From Acinetobacter sp. XS-4 (lineage in GTDB: Bacteria > Pseudomonadota > Gammaproteobacteria > Pseudomonadales > Moraxellaceae): DNA of 64,000 bases. The notes under the pieces are model-generated. The model was given only the letters and a program-made list of their open reading frames with translations, searched no databases and was not told the origin of the DNA. This document shows positions 1-8,630 of this stretch, one piece after another; the stretch's first letter is position 1; each line of letters starts with the position of its first letter. The position numbers and the translations under genes were made by a program. The stretch lies in the NCBI RefSeq assembly GCF_023920705.1, contig NZ_CP094657.1:1364001-1428000 (forward strand), given 5' to 3'.

Positions 1-1520
1 ATAGTGATTTTTTTATACAAGAGCAGACAACTACGGCACTCATTAACCCAACCTCTTTTTTAGAACATATTTCCGTACAAACCAATCTGTTTGAGCAGCT
101 AAAATCACAGTTTTTTAACGAGATGCTGGATGATGTAACATCAAATGGGGCTGCTTCTAAAAAAATTGAACAATGGTTGAGTATTCGTACTTTAGATGAA
201 TTAAAAGAGTTAAATGCTCAAGCGAAGCAGCATTTTCTTTATCATGGAATTACTTTTAACGTATACGGTGATAAAGAAGGCACAGAGCGAACGATTCCTT
301 TTGATTTAATTCCACGTGTGATTGAAAAAAAACAGTGGGAGAAAGTAGCTTCGGGCTGCGCACAACGTGTTAAAGCATTAAATTATTTCCTAGATGATAT
401 TTATCATGGACAACATATTTTAAAAGAAAAACTGATTCCCGAAGATCAAATCATGGGGAATGAGGCTTTTCAGCCCCATATGCTCAAACATGCTTTGAAA
501 GGTAAAATTTATTCACAAATTAGCGGAATTGATATTATTCGCGATGGTGAAGGAGAGTTTTTTGTTCTAGAAGATAATTTAAGAACGCCTTCTGGTGTGT
601 CATACATGATTGAAAGTAGAAACATTAGCCAACAATTGATGCCTGAACTATGTGCTGCCAATAATTTGCAGGGAATTGAGCATTATCCAAAACTTTTAAA
701 AGAAATATTGCAGGAGAATTCATCTGCGGACCAACCTTTTGTGGTGGTACTGACACCGGGACGTTTTAACAGTGCTTTTTATGAGCATGCTTTTCTAGCA
801 CGTGAAATGGAGGTGCCACTGGTTACAAATCGCGATTTATTTGTCGAAAATGATCAAGTATTTGTCAAAACTATTCGTGGGCGTCAAAAAGTAGATGTGA
901 TTTACCGCCGATTAGATGATGATTTTCTAGATCCTCTAGCATTTAGGCCAGACAGTGCTTTAGGTGTAGCAGGTCTGATGTCTGCTTATTTGCAAAAAAA
1001 TGTTGTGATTGCAAATGCGCCTGGAACAGGCGTGGCTGATGATAAATCTATTTATCCTTACGTGGATCAAATGATTCAATATTATTTGGGCGAAACACCA
1101 ATTCTAAAAAATGTACCTACTTATCAGTGCCGTAAAGATGAACACTTAGATTATGTGCTGTCTAATTTAGATCAATTAGTTGTTAAAGAAGCACAGGGAT
1201 CGGGTGGCTATGGCATGTTAATTGGGCCTCAAGCAAGTTCGTGTGAAATTGATGATTTTAGAAAAAAATTGATCGCCACGCCTCATATGTACATTGCACA
1301 ACCTACCTTAGCTTTATCTGTGGCTCCGACTTTAACTACAGGAGGGGTGGCTGAACGTCACATCGACTTACGTCCATTTGTATTGAGTTCCCCTTATCGT
1401 ACGGAAATAGTGCCGGGTGGCTTAACACGAGTGGCCATGCAGGCTGGTTCTCTAGTCGTAAATTCGTCCCAAGGTGGCGGTATAAAAGATACATGGGTTG
1501 TCGAAACATTACATTCTTGA
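1..1520 (+). CDS. Circularly permuted ATP-grasp protein of the Anbu cassette (5' end outside the window)
   Basis: This protein resembles the circularly permuted type 2 ATP-grasp family, predicted to form amide or peptide bonds using ATP. The frame stays open upstream of the first ATG (123) to the window edge. The residues just before that ATG (QFFNEML) match the usual family N-terminus (FFDEM-type), so the true start probably lies upstream and the gene is cut; ATG 123 would give 465 residues. Family features seen are the GxNVYGDKEG-like segment, the VLEDNLRTPSGVSYMIESR segment, the TPGRFNSAFYEHAFLA segment, VVKEAQGSGGYGM (nucleotide-binding type loop) and a C-terminal RHIDLRPFVL segment. It is followed by alpha-E, transglutaminase and Anbu peptidase genes on the same strand with gaps of 2 to about 22 bases, the standard order for this cassette. 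The substrate is unknown; a peptide-tagging or small-peptide synthesis role is a published prediction for the family, not shown here. Confidence 0.88.
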   Translation, partial: SDFFIQEQTTTALINPTSFLEHISVQTNLFEQLKSQFFNEMLDDVTSNGAASKKIEQWLSIRTLDELKELNAQAKQHFLYHGITFNVYGDKEGTERTIPFDLIPRVIEKKQWEKVASGCAQRVKALNYFLDDIYHGQHILKEKLIPEDQIMGNEAFQPHMLKHALKGKIYSQISGIDIIRDGEGEFFVLEDNLRTPSGVSYMIESRNISQQLMPELCAANNLQGIEHYPKLLKEILQENSSADQPFVVVLTPGRFNSAFYEHAFLAREMEVPLVTNRDLFVENDQVFVKTIRGRQKVDVIYRRLDDDFLDPLAFRPDSALGVAGLMSAYLQKNVVIANAPGTGVADDKSIYPYVDQMIQYYLGETPILKNVPTYQCRKDEHLDYVLSNLDQLVVKEAQGSGGYGMLIGPQASSCEIDDFRKKLIATPHMYIAQPTLALSVAPTLTTGGVAERHIDLRPFVLSSPYRTEIVPGGLTRVAMQAGSLVVNSSQGGGIKDTWVVETLHS

Positions 1521-1542
1521 TTGTGGGTTAAAGAGGAACTTT

Positions 1543-2139
1543 ATGGTCTTACTCAATTCGAGTGCGCATCAAATATATTGGTTGGGTCGATATTTAATGC
1601 GAGTTAAATTCGCAGTCTCTCATTTACCCTTTACACAAGATGAGAAAGCAACAAAATTTGCAGCAGCATTTGGTTTGGTCATAGAAAATGCTGAATTACT
1701 AAATCACTATATGTTAGACAAGAAGCAAACATTTTCATTACTGAACCAGTTGGTTATTGCTAAAGATAATATTCAGGAACTAAGAGGCATATTGTCATCA
1801 AATGCTTATGCAGAATTAAATCATGTGATTAACATGCTTCAAGCTCAACCTGAAGCTTTGAGAAAAGCTGTTGAACAATGTATTCAAATACTAGAAGTGG
1901 AGAATGAAGATGTGGGTTTATTTCTGCATTTAGGCAAAAAAATAGAGCAATTTGATATAGAACTACGTTTTGGGCAAGATTTATCAGAGCTTGTGTCAGA
2001 GCTAGATGTTGTGGTGAAACGGCTTGCTGACCTAGGTTGGGAGACTATAGATGAAAATTGGCAAGTGCTAAAGCACCACCTAGAGTGGGATGCTTATTAT
2101 ACTTTTACACAGCAGTTGGAAAATATGTTTGAGGTCTGA
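1543..2139 (+). CDS. Alpha-E domain protein, short form
   Basis: This is a 198-residue all-helical protein of the alpha-E family, which almost always sits next to circularly permuted ATP-grasp and transglutaminase-like genes. The N-terminal IYWLGRYLMR motif is the hallmark of the family, whose consensus is close to YWLGRYLER. I chose ATG 1543 because it is preceded by an AAGAGGA ribosome site at good spacing and gives this N-terminus; a longer reading from TTG 1498 would overlap the upstream gene. The protein is clearly shorter than the roughly 310 residues common in the family, so it is either a compact form or has lost the C-terminal half. The usual acidic residue after GRYL is replaced by Met. 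The biochemical function is unknown; a scaffold or partner role for the ATP-grasp enzyme is inference. Confidence 0.82.
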   Translation: MVLLNSSAHQIYWLGRYLMRVKFAVSHLPFTQDEKATKFAAAFGLVIENAELLNHYMLDKKQTFSLLNQLVIAKDNIQELRGILSSNAYAELNHVINMLQAQPEALRKAVEQCIQILEVENEDVGLFLHLGKKIEQFDIELRFGQDLSELVSELDVVVKRLADLGWETIDENWQVLKHHLEWDAYYTFTQQLENMFEV

Positions 2140-2141
2140 TT

Positions 2142-2921
2142 ATGAAATTGATGGTTAATCATCAAACGCATTATAGCTATACGGAAACTGCTCAAAACAG
2201 TATTCAGTATATTAAAATGATGCCTCAAACATCGCCGCATCAACATGTTATGAATTGGGCAATTAGCGTGCCGGGTGACAAAACGATCAAAAGGGACATA
2301 TTTAACAATGTTTGGATGACGGCTAGTCAGCGCTATCAATACCAACATCTTACATTTATGGCTCAAGGAATCGTTGAACTTCAGAATGTAGAGTTGGGTT
2401 GTGTAAATCTATCTACACCTACAAATTTGTTTTTGCAGATGACAAGTGCAACCCGATGTGATGCAGAAATGTTGGACTTTGCCAGAAATATTGTAGTGGT
2501 CAAAGATCGAAAGCATATTGCGTTATTAAGCGAATATATTTTGCAAAAAATACTTTATCAGCCTGAAAGTACTTCGGTTCAGACAACTGCAACCGAAGCA
2601 TTTCATGCTGGAGAAGGTGTATGCCAAGACCATGCTCATATTTTAATTGCAATGTGTCGTGCGCTACAATTACCAGCACGTTATGTCTCTGGTTATCTGT
2701 TTGATCAAAACTATCCGCACCTCGCCAGTCACGCTTGGGCGGAAGTATTTTTAGAAAATCAATGGTATTGTTTTGATGTAAGCAATCAGTTGTTTACACC
2801 CAAACATCATATCTACCTTGCAGTGGGTCGTGACTATCTCGATGTGGCACCTATTCGTGGTGTAAGAGAACAAGGTGGAGTTGAGAACATGATGTCTGTG
2901 GTTCAAGTGTTGGCATGTTGA
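2142..2921 (+). CDS. Transglutaminase-like cysteine peptidase family protein
   Basis: This 259-residue protein has the bacterial transglutaminase N-terminal beta region followed by a transglutaminase-like (papain-fold) core. The catalytic triad is visible: Cys161 in GVCQDHAH, His197 in SHAWAEVF and Asp212 in CFDVSNQ. The start ATG lies 2 bases after the alpha-E stop, so the genes are probably translationally coupled. Family members can act as peptidases or as cross-linking or amidase enzymes. In the Anbu cassette the protein is thought to process the same, still unknown, peptide or isopeptide as its neighbours. No signal peptide is seen, so it should be cytoplasmic. It appears full length. 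Confidence 0.88.
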   Translation: MKLMVNHQTHYSYTETAQNSIQYIKMMPQTSPHQHVMNWAISVPGDKTIKRDIFNNVWMTASQRYQYQHLTFMAQGIVELQNVELGCVNLSTPTNLFLQMTSATRCDAEMLDFARNIVVVKDRKHIALLSEYILQKILYQPESTSVQTTATEAFHAGEGVCQDHAHILIAMCRALQLPARYVSGYLFDQNYPHLASHAWAEVFLENQWYCFDVSNQLFTPKHHIYLAVGRDYLDVAPIRGVREQGGVENMMSVVQVLAC

Positions 2922-2937
2922 ATGTAAAGAGAATGAA

Positions 2938-3672
2938 ATGACCTATTGTTGTGCGCTAAGATTGGAACAAGGTTTAGTGTTTATTAGTGACACGAGAACT
3001 AATGCAGGAGTTGACCATATTTCTGTGTTCCGAAAATTGCATACTTTTGGCGTTACTGGAGAGCGTTTTATTGCCTTGCAAACAGCAGGTAACTTAGCCA
3101 CAACGCAAGCTGTTATAGGTCATTTGCAAAATGCGCTTACTTTGCAGCAAGAGCCTAATTTATATAGTGTTAATACTATGTTTGAGGCAGCTGAACTGAT
3201 TGGTAAAACTTTAAAAGCTGTTTTAGAGGATATTAGTTCGGACACCCAAGAACAAATGAATTATGCCTGTAGTATTTTGGTGGGTGGGCAGATTAAAGGT
3301 GGTGACATGCAACTTTATAATGTCTATCCACAAGGTAATTTTATTTGTGCCACCACAGATACGCCTTATTTTCAAATTGGTGAAAGTAAATATGGCAAAC
3401 CGATTCTGGACCGAGCTTTATATTATGCAATGCCATTAGATGATGCATTACGTTGTAGTCTAATTTCTTTTGATTCGACATTACGTTCAAATGTTTCTGT
3501 TGGCTTACCACTTGATGCATTGATTTACAATAAAGATAGCTTTGTGATTCCGATGGGAAAACGAATCACAGAAGATGATCCTTATTTTTCACAAATTAGT
3601 AGGCAATGGTCAGATACTCTACGTCGCGGTTTACAGGAAATGCCAAAACCAACAGATGATTACTGGCGATAA
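2938..3672 (+). CDS. Anbu-type proteasome-like peptidase
   Basis: This 244-residue protein belongs to the Anbu branch of the proteasome beta-subunit/HslV superfamily (Ntn hydrolases). Thr2, which becomes the N-terminal nucleophile after Met removal, is followed by the family YCCALRL segment. Asp18 in SDTRTNAG and Lys33 correspond to the Asp17/Lys33 active-site pair of proteasome subunits. Other Anbu sequences start the same way with Thr directly after Met, which supports the chosen ATG at 2938; an AAAGAG ribosome site precedes it. It is the last gene of the four-gene cassette and is closed by the terminator at 3691. Anbu proteins form ring-like or helical oligomers in characterised species; no ATPase partner is encoded nearby. 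The substrate is unknown. Confidence 0.9.
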   Translation: MTYCCALRLEQGLVFISDTRTNAGVDHISVFRKLHTFGVTGERFIALQTAGNLATTQAVIGHLQNALTLQQEPNLYSVNTMFEAAELIGKTLKAVLEDISSDTQEQMNYACSILVGGQIKGGDMQLYNVYPQGNFICATTDTPYFQIGESKYGKPILDRALYYAMPLDDALRCSLISFDSTLRSNVSVGLPLDALIYNKDSFVIPMGKRITEDDPYFSQISRQWSDTLRRGLQEMPKPTDDYWR

Positions 3673-3690
3673 AATTTTGAATACTTAAAT

Positions 3691-3722
3691 AAAAAAATCC
3701 AAGCATCCTTGGATTTTTTTTC
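3691..3722. terminator. Bidirectional intrinsic terminator between the Anbu gene and alr
   Basis: A hairpin with stem ATCCAAG/CTTGGAT (3697-3703 with 3708-3714) is flanked by an A-run on the left and a T-run on the right. It can therefore end transcription of the Anbu cassette on the plus strand and of alr on the minus strand. Confidence 0.85.
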
Positions 3723-3735
3723 TAGCTTTTATAAT

Positions 3736-4812
3736 TTAACTGCTTTTACGGATAGGGCGATTGCTTAGGCGACAGAGTAATTCATATCCTATTGTTCCAT
3801 TTGCATCAGCCACATCATCCACTAAGCGGTGCGTACCCCAAAGTTCGACTGGCGTACCTAATTTTACTTGCTTACCTGTCACATCGATTGCAAGCATATC
3901 CATACTCACTCGGCCTACAACTGCACAGAGCTGTTTATCAATAGCGACATAGTTTTGCTTAATATAAGCTCGTGGATAACCATCACCATAACCTATAGAA
4001 ACAATCGCGATATCCATGGCTTGTTTTGCACAGAAAGTAGAACCATAACCGACATGTTCATCAGTTTGAATATGGTTTAATGCAATCACTTCTGCTGAAA
4101 AAGTCATGACTGGTTTTAGGTCAAGATCATGGGCTGTCTTATCAGCAAAAGGTGAAGCGCCGTAAAGCATAATACCTGGACGAACATAGTCAAAATGTAA
4201 TTCTGGCCATTTATAAATAGCAGCAGAGTTACAGCAAGATGCTAAAACTGGATCACAAGCTTGCTTTACCTGTAAAAATTGTTGCTTTTGTTGTTCGTTA
4301 AGCGGGTGGTCTACATCTGCATTTGCGAAATGCATCGCCAGCACACAGGTAAATCCTTCGGCTTTTAACGTTTCAATAACTTCAATAATTTCAGTAACTT
4401 TAAAGCCTAAACGGTTCATGCCGCTATTAAGCTTAATCCAGACTTTTAAACCTTGAGCGATATAGGCTTGTTTGTGTTTAATTAACCATTGAAATTGTTG
4501 TTGATGGTGAATGACACATTCAAATTTATGTTCAATTGCAGTTGGCATTTCATCTTCAGAAAATACCCCTTCAATTAAAGTAACAGGTTGTTGGAATCCG
4601 AGTTCACGAATTTCTAAACCTTCTTGTAGGCAGGCGACACCAAAGGCATCTGAGGCGTTTAAGGCTGCTAAACAGTCTTTGATTCCATGTCCATAAGCAT
4701 TAGCTTTCACCATACTTACAATTTTTGAATTTGCTGCGAGTTGTTTGACACGGTTTAAATTATATTGAAGCGCATTGCGATCAATATAAACTGTTGCTTG
4801 GCGCACCCTCAT
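3736..4812 (-). CDS. alr: Alanine racemase
   Basis: This PLP enzyme converts L-alanine to D-alanine for peptidoglycan. It is 358 residues, about the same as the E. coli enzyme (359). Lys36 in MVKANAYGHG is the Schiff-base lysine. The VGYGSTF segment carries the catalytic tyrosine of the other half-site, and the YVRPGIMLYGASPF segment is typical of the family. The start has an AAGGAG ribosome site 3 to 4 bases further than usual from the ATG. It lies 26 bases after dnaB on the same strand; dnaB-alr is a known arrangement in gammaproteobacteria and suggests cotranscription. The product is cytoplasmic. A second, catabolic racemase (dadX) often exists elsewhere in such genomes but is not in this window. 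Confidence 0.96.
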   Translation of the reverse strand: MRVRQATVYIDRNALQYNLNRVKQLAANSKIVSMVKANAYGHGIKDCLAALNASDAFGVACLQEGLEIRELGFQQPVTLIEGVFSEDEMPTAIEHKFECVIHHQQQFQWLIKHKQAYIAQGLKVWIKLNSGMNRLGFKVTEIIEVIETLKAEGFTCVLAMHFANADVDHPLNEQQKQQFLQVKQACDPVLASCCNSAAIYKWPELHFDYVRPGIMLYGASPFADKTAHDLDLKPVMTFSAEVIALNHIQTDEHVGYGSTFCAKQAMDIAIVSIGYGDGYPRAYIKQNYVAIDKQLCAVVGRVSMDMLAIDVTGKQVKLGTPVELWGTHRLVDDVADANGTIGYELLCRLSNRPIRKSS

Positions 4813-4838
4813 TTACTCCTTTGGGCTAGAGATAGCGT

Positions 4839-6284
4839 TTATTCTTCATCATCATATTGGCTGTAATACTCAGGAGAGAGATTACTAAATCGAGTATATT
4901 GACCTTCAAAGGCAAGACGGACTGAACCAATTGGACCGTTACGCTGCTTACCAATAATAATTTCTGCGGTACCAGCTTCTTTCGACTCTTTGTTATACAC
5001 CTCATCACGGTAAATAAACATAATTAAGTCGGCATCCTGCTCAATCGCACCGGATTCACGTAAGTCGGACATTACAGGGCGTTTATTTGGACGGTTTTCC
5101 AGACTTCGGTTGAGCTGGGAAAGTGCGATAACTGGGCATTGCATTTCTTTTGCTAATGCTTTCAAGCTACGTGAAATTTCTGAAATCTCACCCACACGGT
5201 TATCACCCATTCCTGGAACTTTCATAAGCTGCAAGTAGTCGACCATGATGCAACCAATTTTACCATCATGCATTTTGGCAACGCGTCGAGCACGGGCACG
5301 AAGTTCTGTTGGAGGTAAAGCAGATGAGTCATCAATATACAAATGCATTTGTTGAAGTTGTAAAATGGTACCAGTCACTTTGGTCCATTCATCAGCATCT
5401 AAGTTCCCCGAACGTAAATGTCCTTGGTGAACTTTACCCATTGCAGAAATAAGACGCATCGCAATCGAGTCTGCTGGCATCTCCATTGAAAATACCAGAG
5501 CGGGTAGCTTGTTATATTGCAGAACGCTTTCAACCAAATTCATGGCGAAAGTGGTTTTACCCATTGATGGACGTGCAGCAACAATAATTAAGTCACCAGC
5601 TTGCATACCAGATGTTTTATTATCAAGTTCTAAGAAACCTGTGGTTAAACCTGTAATATTGCCATCTAGTTTTGAGAGTTCATCAAGTTTAGTAATTACA
5701 TCGGCGGTAACAGAGCTAATAGATTTAGGGCCTGCATCTTTTTTATTGTTATTATGCTGCTCTGCTAAAGAAAAAATGCTGGTTTCTGCTAGATCTAGAA
5801 TTTCACTAACGCCTCGACCTTTTGTGTCATAAGCATTTTGTAAAATTTCAGTACTGACTTTGATCATACTACGAAGTGTAGAGAACTCTTTAATTTTACT
5901 GGCATATGTTTCTAAGTTATAGAAACTTGATGGTGAATCAGCCATAAGCTGCATTAAATATTCTTCACCACCAATAGCATCGAGTAAATTTTGTTTTAAG
6001 AGCCAGTCACTTACTAATACAGCATCATAAGGGGAGTTTTCTTGTGCCAGTTTTTCAATTGCACGATAAATATATTTGTGACGTGTTGCATAAAAATCAT
6101 TTTCTTTTAATAAGTCACTGACTTGCTCAAAAGATTCGGCAACTGTCATTAGAGCCGCAAGAACAGCTTGCTCGATGGCTAAATTGTGTGGGGGAGTGCG
6201 AAACTCTTTAAGCTGGCCTGATTCACTCGTTTTATTTTCTGTTGGAGATGAAAGAGTTAAAGAAGTGGCATTCGCCTGAGACAT
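4839..6284 (-). CDS. dnaB: Replicative DNA helicase DnaB
   Basis: DnaB is the hexameric 5'-3' helicase that opens the replication fork and recruits primase. The protein has 481 residues (E. coli 471). It has the N-terminal helical domain (about 30-135, RTPPHNLAIEQAVL onward), a linker, and a RecA-like C-terminal domain with Walker A ARPSMGKTT (about 236-244), Walker B IMVDYLQLM and the DLRESGAIEQDAD segment. The C-terminus is acidic (YDDEE), as is common. No intein or insertion is present. The alr gene follows at once; upstream lies a 200-base gap with the rplI terminator. Confidence 0.97.
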   Translation of the reverse strand: MSQANATSLTLSSPTENKTSESGQLKEFRTPPHNLAIEQAVLAALMTVAESFEQVSDLLKENDFYATRHKYIYRAIEKLAQENSPYDAVLVSDWLLKQNLLDAIGGEEYLMQLMADSPSSFYNLETYASKIKEFSTLRSMIKVSTEILQNAYDTKGRGVSEILDLAETSIFSLAEQHNNNKKDAGPKSISSVTADVITKLDELSKLDGNITGLTTGFLELDNKTSGMQAGDLIIVAARPSMGKTTFAMNLVESVLQYNKLPALVFSMEMPADSIAMRLISAMGKVHQGHLRSGNLDADEWTKVTGTILQLQQMHLYIDDSSALPPTELRARARRVAKMHDGKIGCIMVDYLQLMKVPGMGDNRVGEISEISRSLKALAKEMQCPVIALSQLNRSLENRPNKRPVMSDLRESGAIEQDADLIMFIYRDEVYNKESKEAGTAEIIIGKQRNGPIGSVRLAFEGQYTRFSNLSPEYYSQYDDEE

Positions 6285-6440
6285 AATTAGACCTGATGAT
6301 AAAGAAAGATGTACGCAAATAGCCTGTGAGGCCGAGAACTATCTTAAAACAAAATGAAATAAACTACCTAATTAAAAAACCAATTAAACTAAAGAACTGA
6401 TCAGGAATTAATATATCTTATTTAAAAATAGAGCACATAA

Positions 6441-6472
6441 AAAAAGAGCATGCAAAAGCATGCTCTTTTTTT
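6441..6472 (-). terminator. Terminator of the rpsF-rpsR-rplI operon
   Basis: A perfect hairpin is formed by AAAAAGAGCATGC (6441-6453) and GCATGCTCTTTTT (6458-6470) with an AAAA loop in plus-strand reading. It lies 11 bases beyond the rplI stop codon. The A- and T-runs on both sides would also allow it to act on the plus strand. Confidence 0.9.
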
Positions 6473-6482
6473 TGATGAGAAA

Positions 6483-6929
6483 TTACTCAGATACGATAGT
6501 AACGAGAACTTCTGCAACAACATCATGATGCAATTGGATTGCGATGTTGAATTCACCAGTGTGACGAAGCGCACCATTCGGTAAACGAACTTCTGCACGG
6601 TCAACTGTAAGACCAGCATTCGTTAAAGCGTCAGCGATGTCACGAGTACCGATAGAACCGAAGAGTTTACCTTCGTCACCAGCTTTAGCAGTGATAACGA
6701 TGTTAACTTCATTCAATTGTTCAGCACGTGCTTGAGCAGCAGCTAAAATTTCAGCTTCTTGCTTTTCAAGTTCAGCGCGACGAGCTTCGAAAGCAGCAGT
6801 GTTAGCTTCAGTAGCTGCAACTGCTTTACCTTGAGGGATAAGGAAGTTACGGCCGTAACCAGCTTTAACTGATACTTTATCGCCTAATTTACCAAGGTTT
6901 TTAATGCGTTGTAATAAGATAACGTCCAC
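6483..6929 (-). CDS. rplI: 50S ribosomal protein L9
   Basis: L9 binds 23S rRNA and bridges ribosomes in polysomes. The 148-residue product starts [24 protein letters not shown], with the typical rRNA-binding N-domain ([13 protein letters not shown]), a long alanine-rich central helix and a C-terminal domain ([16 protein letters not shown]). It is 8 bases downstream of rpsR and is the last gene of the rpsF operon, ending in the hairpin at 6441. Its length is normal (E. coli 149). Confidence 0.97.
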   Translation of the reverse strand: MDVILLQRIKNLGKLGDKVSVKAGYGRNFLIPQGKAVAATEANTAAFEARRAELEKQEAEILAAAQARAEQLNEVNIVITAKAGDEGKLFGSIGTRDIADALTNAGLTVDRAEVRLPNGALRHTGEFNIAIQLHHDVVAEVLVTIVSE

Positions 6930-6937
6930 AGATCACC

Positions 6938-7165
6938 TCACTTATGGTTGTCAGTGTACGCAATCAAAGACAAGTAGCGAGCTTGCTTGATAGCAAGTGC
7001 TAATTGACGTTGATAACGAGCTTTAGTACCAGTGATACGGCTAGGAACAATCTTGCCGTTTTCAGTGATGTACTGTTTTAAAGTATCGATATCTTTGTAG
7101 TCGATGTACACAACATTCTCAGCTGTAAAGCGGCAGAACTTGCGACGACGGTAAAAACGTGCCAT
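6938..7165 (-). CDS. rpsR: 30S ribosomal protein S18
   Basis: This 75-residue protein begins [18 protein letters not shown] and contains the [20 protein letters not shown] motif typical of S18. S18 pairs with S6 on 16S rRNA. The gene lies between rpsF (11-base gap) and rplI, the usual order. A strong ribosome site (GGAGAAC) precedes the ATG. S18 with S6 probably also acts as translational repressor of this operon through the leader described upstream of rpsF. Confidence 0.97.
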   Translation of the reverse strand: MARFYRRRKFCRFTAENVVYIDYKDIDTLKQYITENGKIVPSRITGTKARYQRQLALAIKQARYLSLIAYTDNHK

Positions 7166-7176
7166 TGATGTTCTCC

Positions 7177-7560
7177 TTATTCAGCGTCTTGAGCAACTTG
7201 CTGTGCTTCTTCACGTTGAGCTTTACGCGCACGCTTTTCTTCAGCACTTTTAGCAAGCAATGACTCTTCAGTGATTGCGTGTTCACGACGAATGATAAGG
7301 TTACGAATGATCGCGTCATTATAACGGAACAATTCTTCTAACTCATCAAGTGTAGTTTGACCACACTCAACATTCATAAGAATGTAGTGTGCTTTGTGAA
7401 TTTTGTTAATTGGGTAAGCCAATTGACGACGGCCCCAATCTTCTAAACGGTGAATTTGACCTTCAGCTTCTTTGATCTGAGAGATATAGCGTTCAACCAT
7501 ACCTACAACTTGATCGCTTTGATCTGGGTGTACTAAAAGTACGATTTCGTAATGACGCAT
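7177..7560 (-). CDS. rpsF: 30S ribosomal protein S6
   Basis: S6 is a small-subunit protein that binds S18. The 127-residue product starts [18 protein letters not shown] and holds the [11 protein letters not shown] and HYILMNVE segments of the family. The charged C-terminal tail ends in Glu; in E. coli the S6 tail receives extra glutamates from RimK, but whether that happens here is unknown. It is the first gene of the rpsF-rpsR-rplI operon, with a well-formed promoter and structured leader upstream. In many bacteria priB sits between rpsF and rpsR; it is absent here. Confidence 0.97.
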   Translation of the reverse strand: MRHYEIVLLVHPDQSDQVVGMVERYISQIKEAEGQIHRLEDWGRRQLAYPINKIHKAHYILMNVECGQTTLDELEELFRYNDAIIRNLIIRREHAITEESLLAKSAEEKRARKAQREEAQQVAQDAE

Positions 7561-7563
7561 TGT

Positions 7564-7620
7564 CAGCTCCTTACGGTTTAAACAGCCCCTAATAAATAAA
7601 AAATTAGAAGCAAGGAGTCA
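7564..7620 (-). promoter_or_regulatory. Candidate S6:S18-responsive mRNA leader of rpsF
   Basis: On the minus strand the leader just before rpsF contains CTCCTT (plus 7612-7617), which can pair with the AAGGAG ribosome site (plus 7567-7572). Between these arms are a CTAAT/ATTAG helix, a GGGGC run and an unpaired CCG directly before the ribosome site. A CCG in a bulge close to the start of rpsF is the signature of the known S6:S18 autoregulatory leader. The fit was made by eye and not folded. Confidence 0.5.
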
Positions 7621-7658
7621 TAACTTGAAAGTTATGTCGCAAAATTTGCGAAGGCTGA

Positions 7659-7687
7659 ATTATAAGTAAAAGTTCGACTAAAAACAA
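7659..7687 (-). promoter_or_regulatory. Sigma70-type promoter of rpsF-rpsR-rplI
   Basis: On the minus strand a TTGTTT -35 element (plus 7682-7687) and a perfect TATAAT -10 element (plus 7659-7664) are separated by exactly 17 bases. Transcription would start about 90 bases before rpsF, which gives room for the structured leader, including a CGCAAATTTTGCG-type palindrome near 7638-7650. Confidence 0.75.
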
Positions 7688-7721
7688 ATCTTTTGATGAG
7701 AAAAGTAAAACTTCTTTACTC

Positions 7722-7743
7722 TTAAGGAGGAAATCCTCCCTTA
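7722..7743 (-). terminator. Hairpin after cyoE, probable terminator
   Basis: GGAGG and CCTCC arms with short flanking complementarity (AAGGAGG, AAAT loop, CCTCCCTT on the plus strand) form a compact hairpin within 2 bases of the cyoE stop. It has no real T-run, so termination efficiency is uncertain. Confidence 0.5.
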
Positions 7744-7744
7744 T

Positions 7745-8620
7745 TTAAAAGAGAGGAAGATCTGGAGCAGGGGATTGATAGGTAAAGCTAAAGCTCAAAC
7801 TTAACAGGGTAATTAATATGACCGAGTAGAGGAAAAAACGTTTAGCCCAAAGTTGGTCATTTTCAGCTTTAAATCCAATAATTGATAAATATAACCAATA
7901 TGCTGTTAATGCATTAAAGGTTACTAGAAAGAATATATTGGTATAGCCAAAACAATATAAACCATTCAATACGGCTGCAAACAACACAATATAAATGACA
8001 CACTCTACTTTCGTGCGATAAATAGAACGTGCAACAGGCAGAATGGGGATTCCCGCATTTTTGTAATCGTCAAAACGATAAATAGCAATTGCCCATGAAT
8101 GTGGCATTTGCCATAGCGCGTAAGCTAAAAACAAAAGTAAAGCGGCTACATCAAAATGATGAGTTACTGCTGTATAACCAATAACAGGAGGGCTCGCTCC
8201 GGAAATACTACCAATGACGGTTTGATGGATTGAGGTACGTTTTGTCCACAAACTATAAAAACCGACATAGACAATAAAACCAATCATTGCAAACAAGAAA
8301 GCGTAAGCATTTACACCGAACCACAAAATACTAAAACCGATAAGTCCAAGAACAAATGCATATATAAGTGCAATAGTAGGAGAGATGGTTTTTTTGACCA
8401 ATGCACGGTTTTGTGTGCGCTGCATTTTTGTGTCGATGTCTTGGTCTATCACATTATTTACAACACAACCAGAAGCGACAACTAAAGTTGTTCCAAGTAA
8501 GGTGAGTAATAATAAGATGTCTATAGAGCCTTGGGCGGCTAAGAAAAAGCCGCCCAAGGTGGTAATGAAATTACCGAAGAGAATTCCTGGTTTAGTCAGG
8601 AATAGATATTTTTTCAACAT
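7745..8620 (-). CDS. cyoE: Protoheme IX farnesyltransferase
   Basis: This integral membrane UbiA-family prenyltransferase converts heme B to heme O for the bo3 oxidase encoded by the same operon. It is 291 residues (E. coli 296) with about nine hydrophobic segments. The allylic diphosphate-binding motif NNVIDQDIDTKMQRTQNR is present, and the second loop has YRFDDYKNAGIPILP. It is the last gene of cyoABCDE, 10 bases after cyoD. Length and motifs indicate a complete enzyme. Confidence 0.96.
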   Translation of the reverse strand: MLKKYLFLTKPGILFGNFITTLGGFFLAAQGSIDILLLLTLLGTTLVVASGCVVNNVIDQDIDTKMQRTQNRALVKKTISPTIALIYAFVLGLIGFSILWFGVNAYAFLFAMIGFIVYVGFYSLWTKRTSIHQTVIGSISGASPPVIGYTAVTHHFDVAALLLFLAYALWQMPHSWAIAIYRFDDYKNAGIPILPVARSIYRTKVECVIYIVLFAAVLNGLYCFGYTNIFFLVTFNALTAYWLYLSIIGFKAENDQLWAKRFFLYSVILITLLSLSFSFTYQSPAPDLPLF

Positions 8621-8630
8621 GACAATCAGT

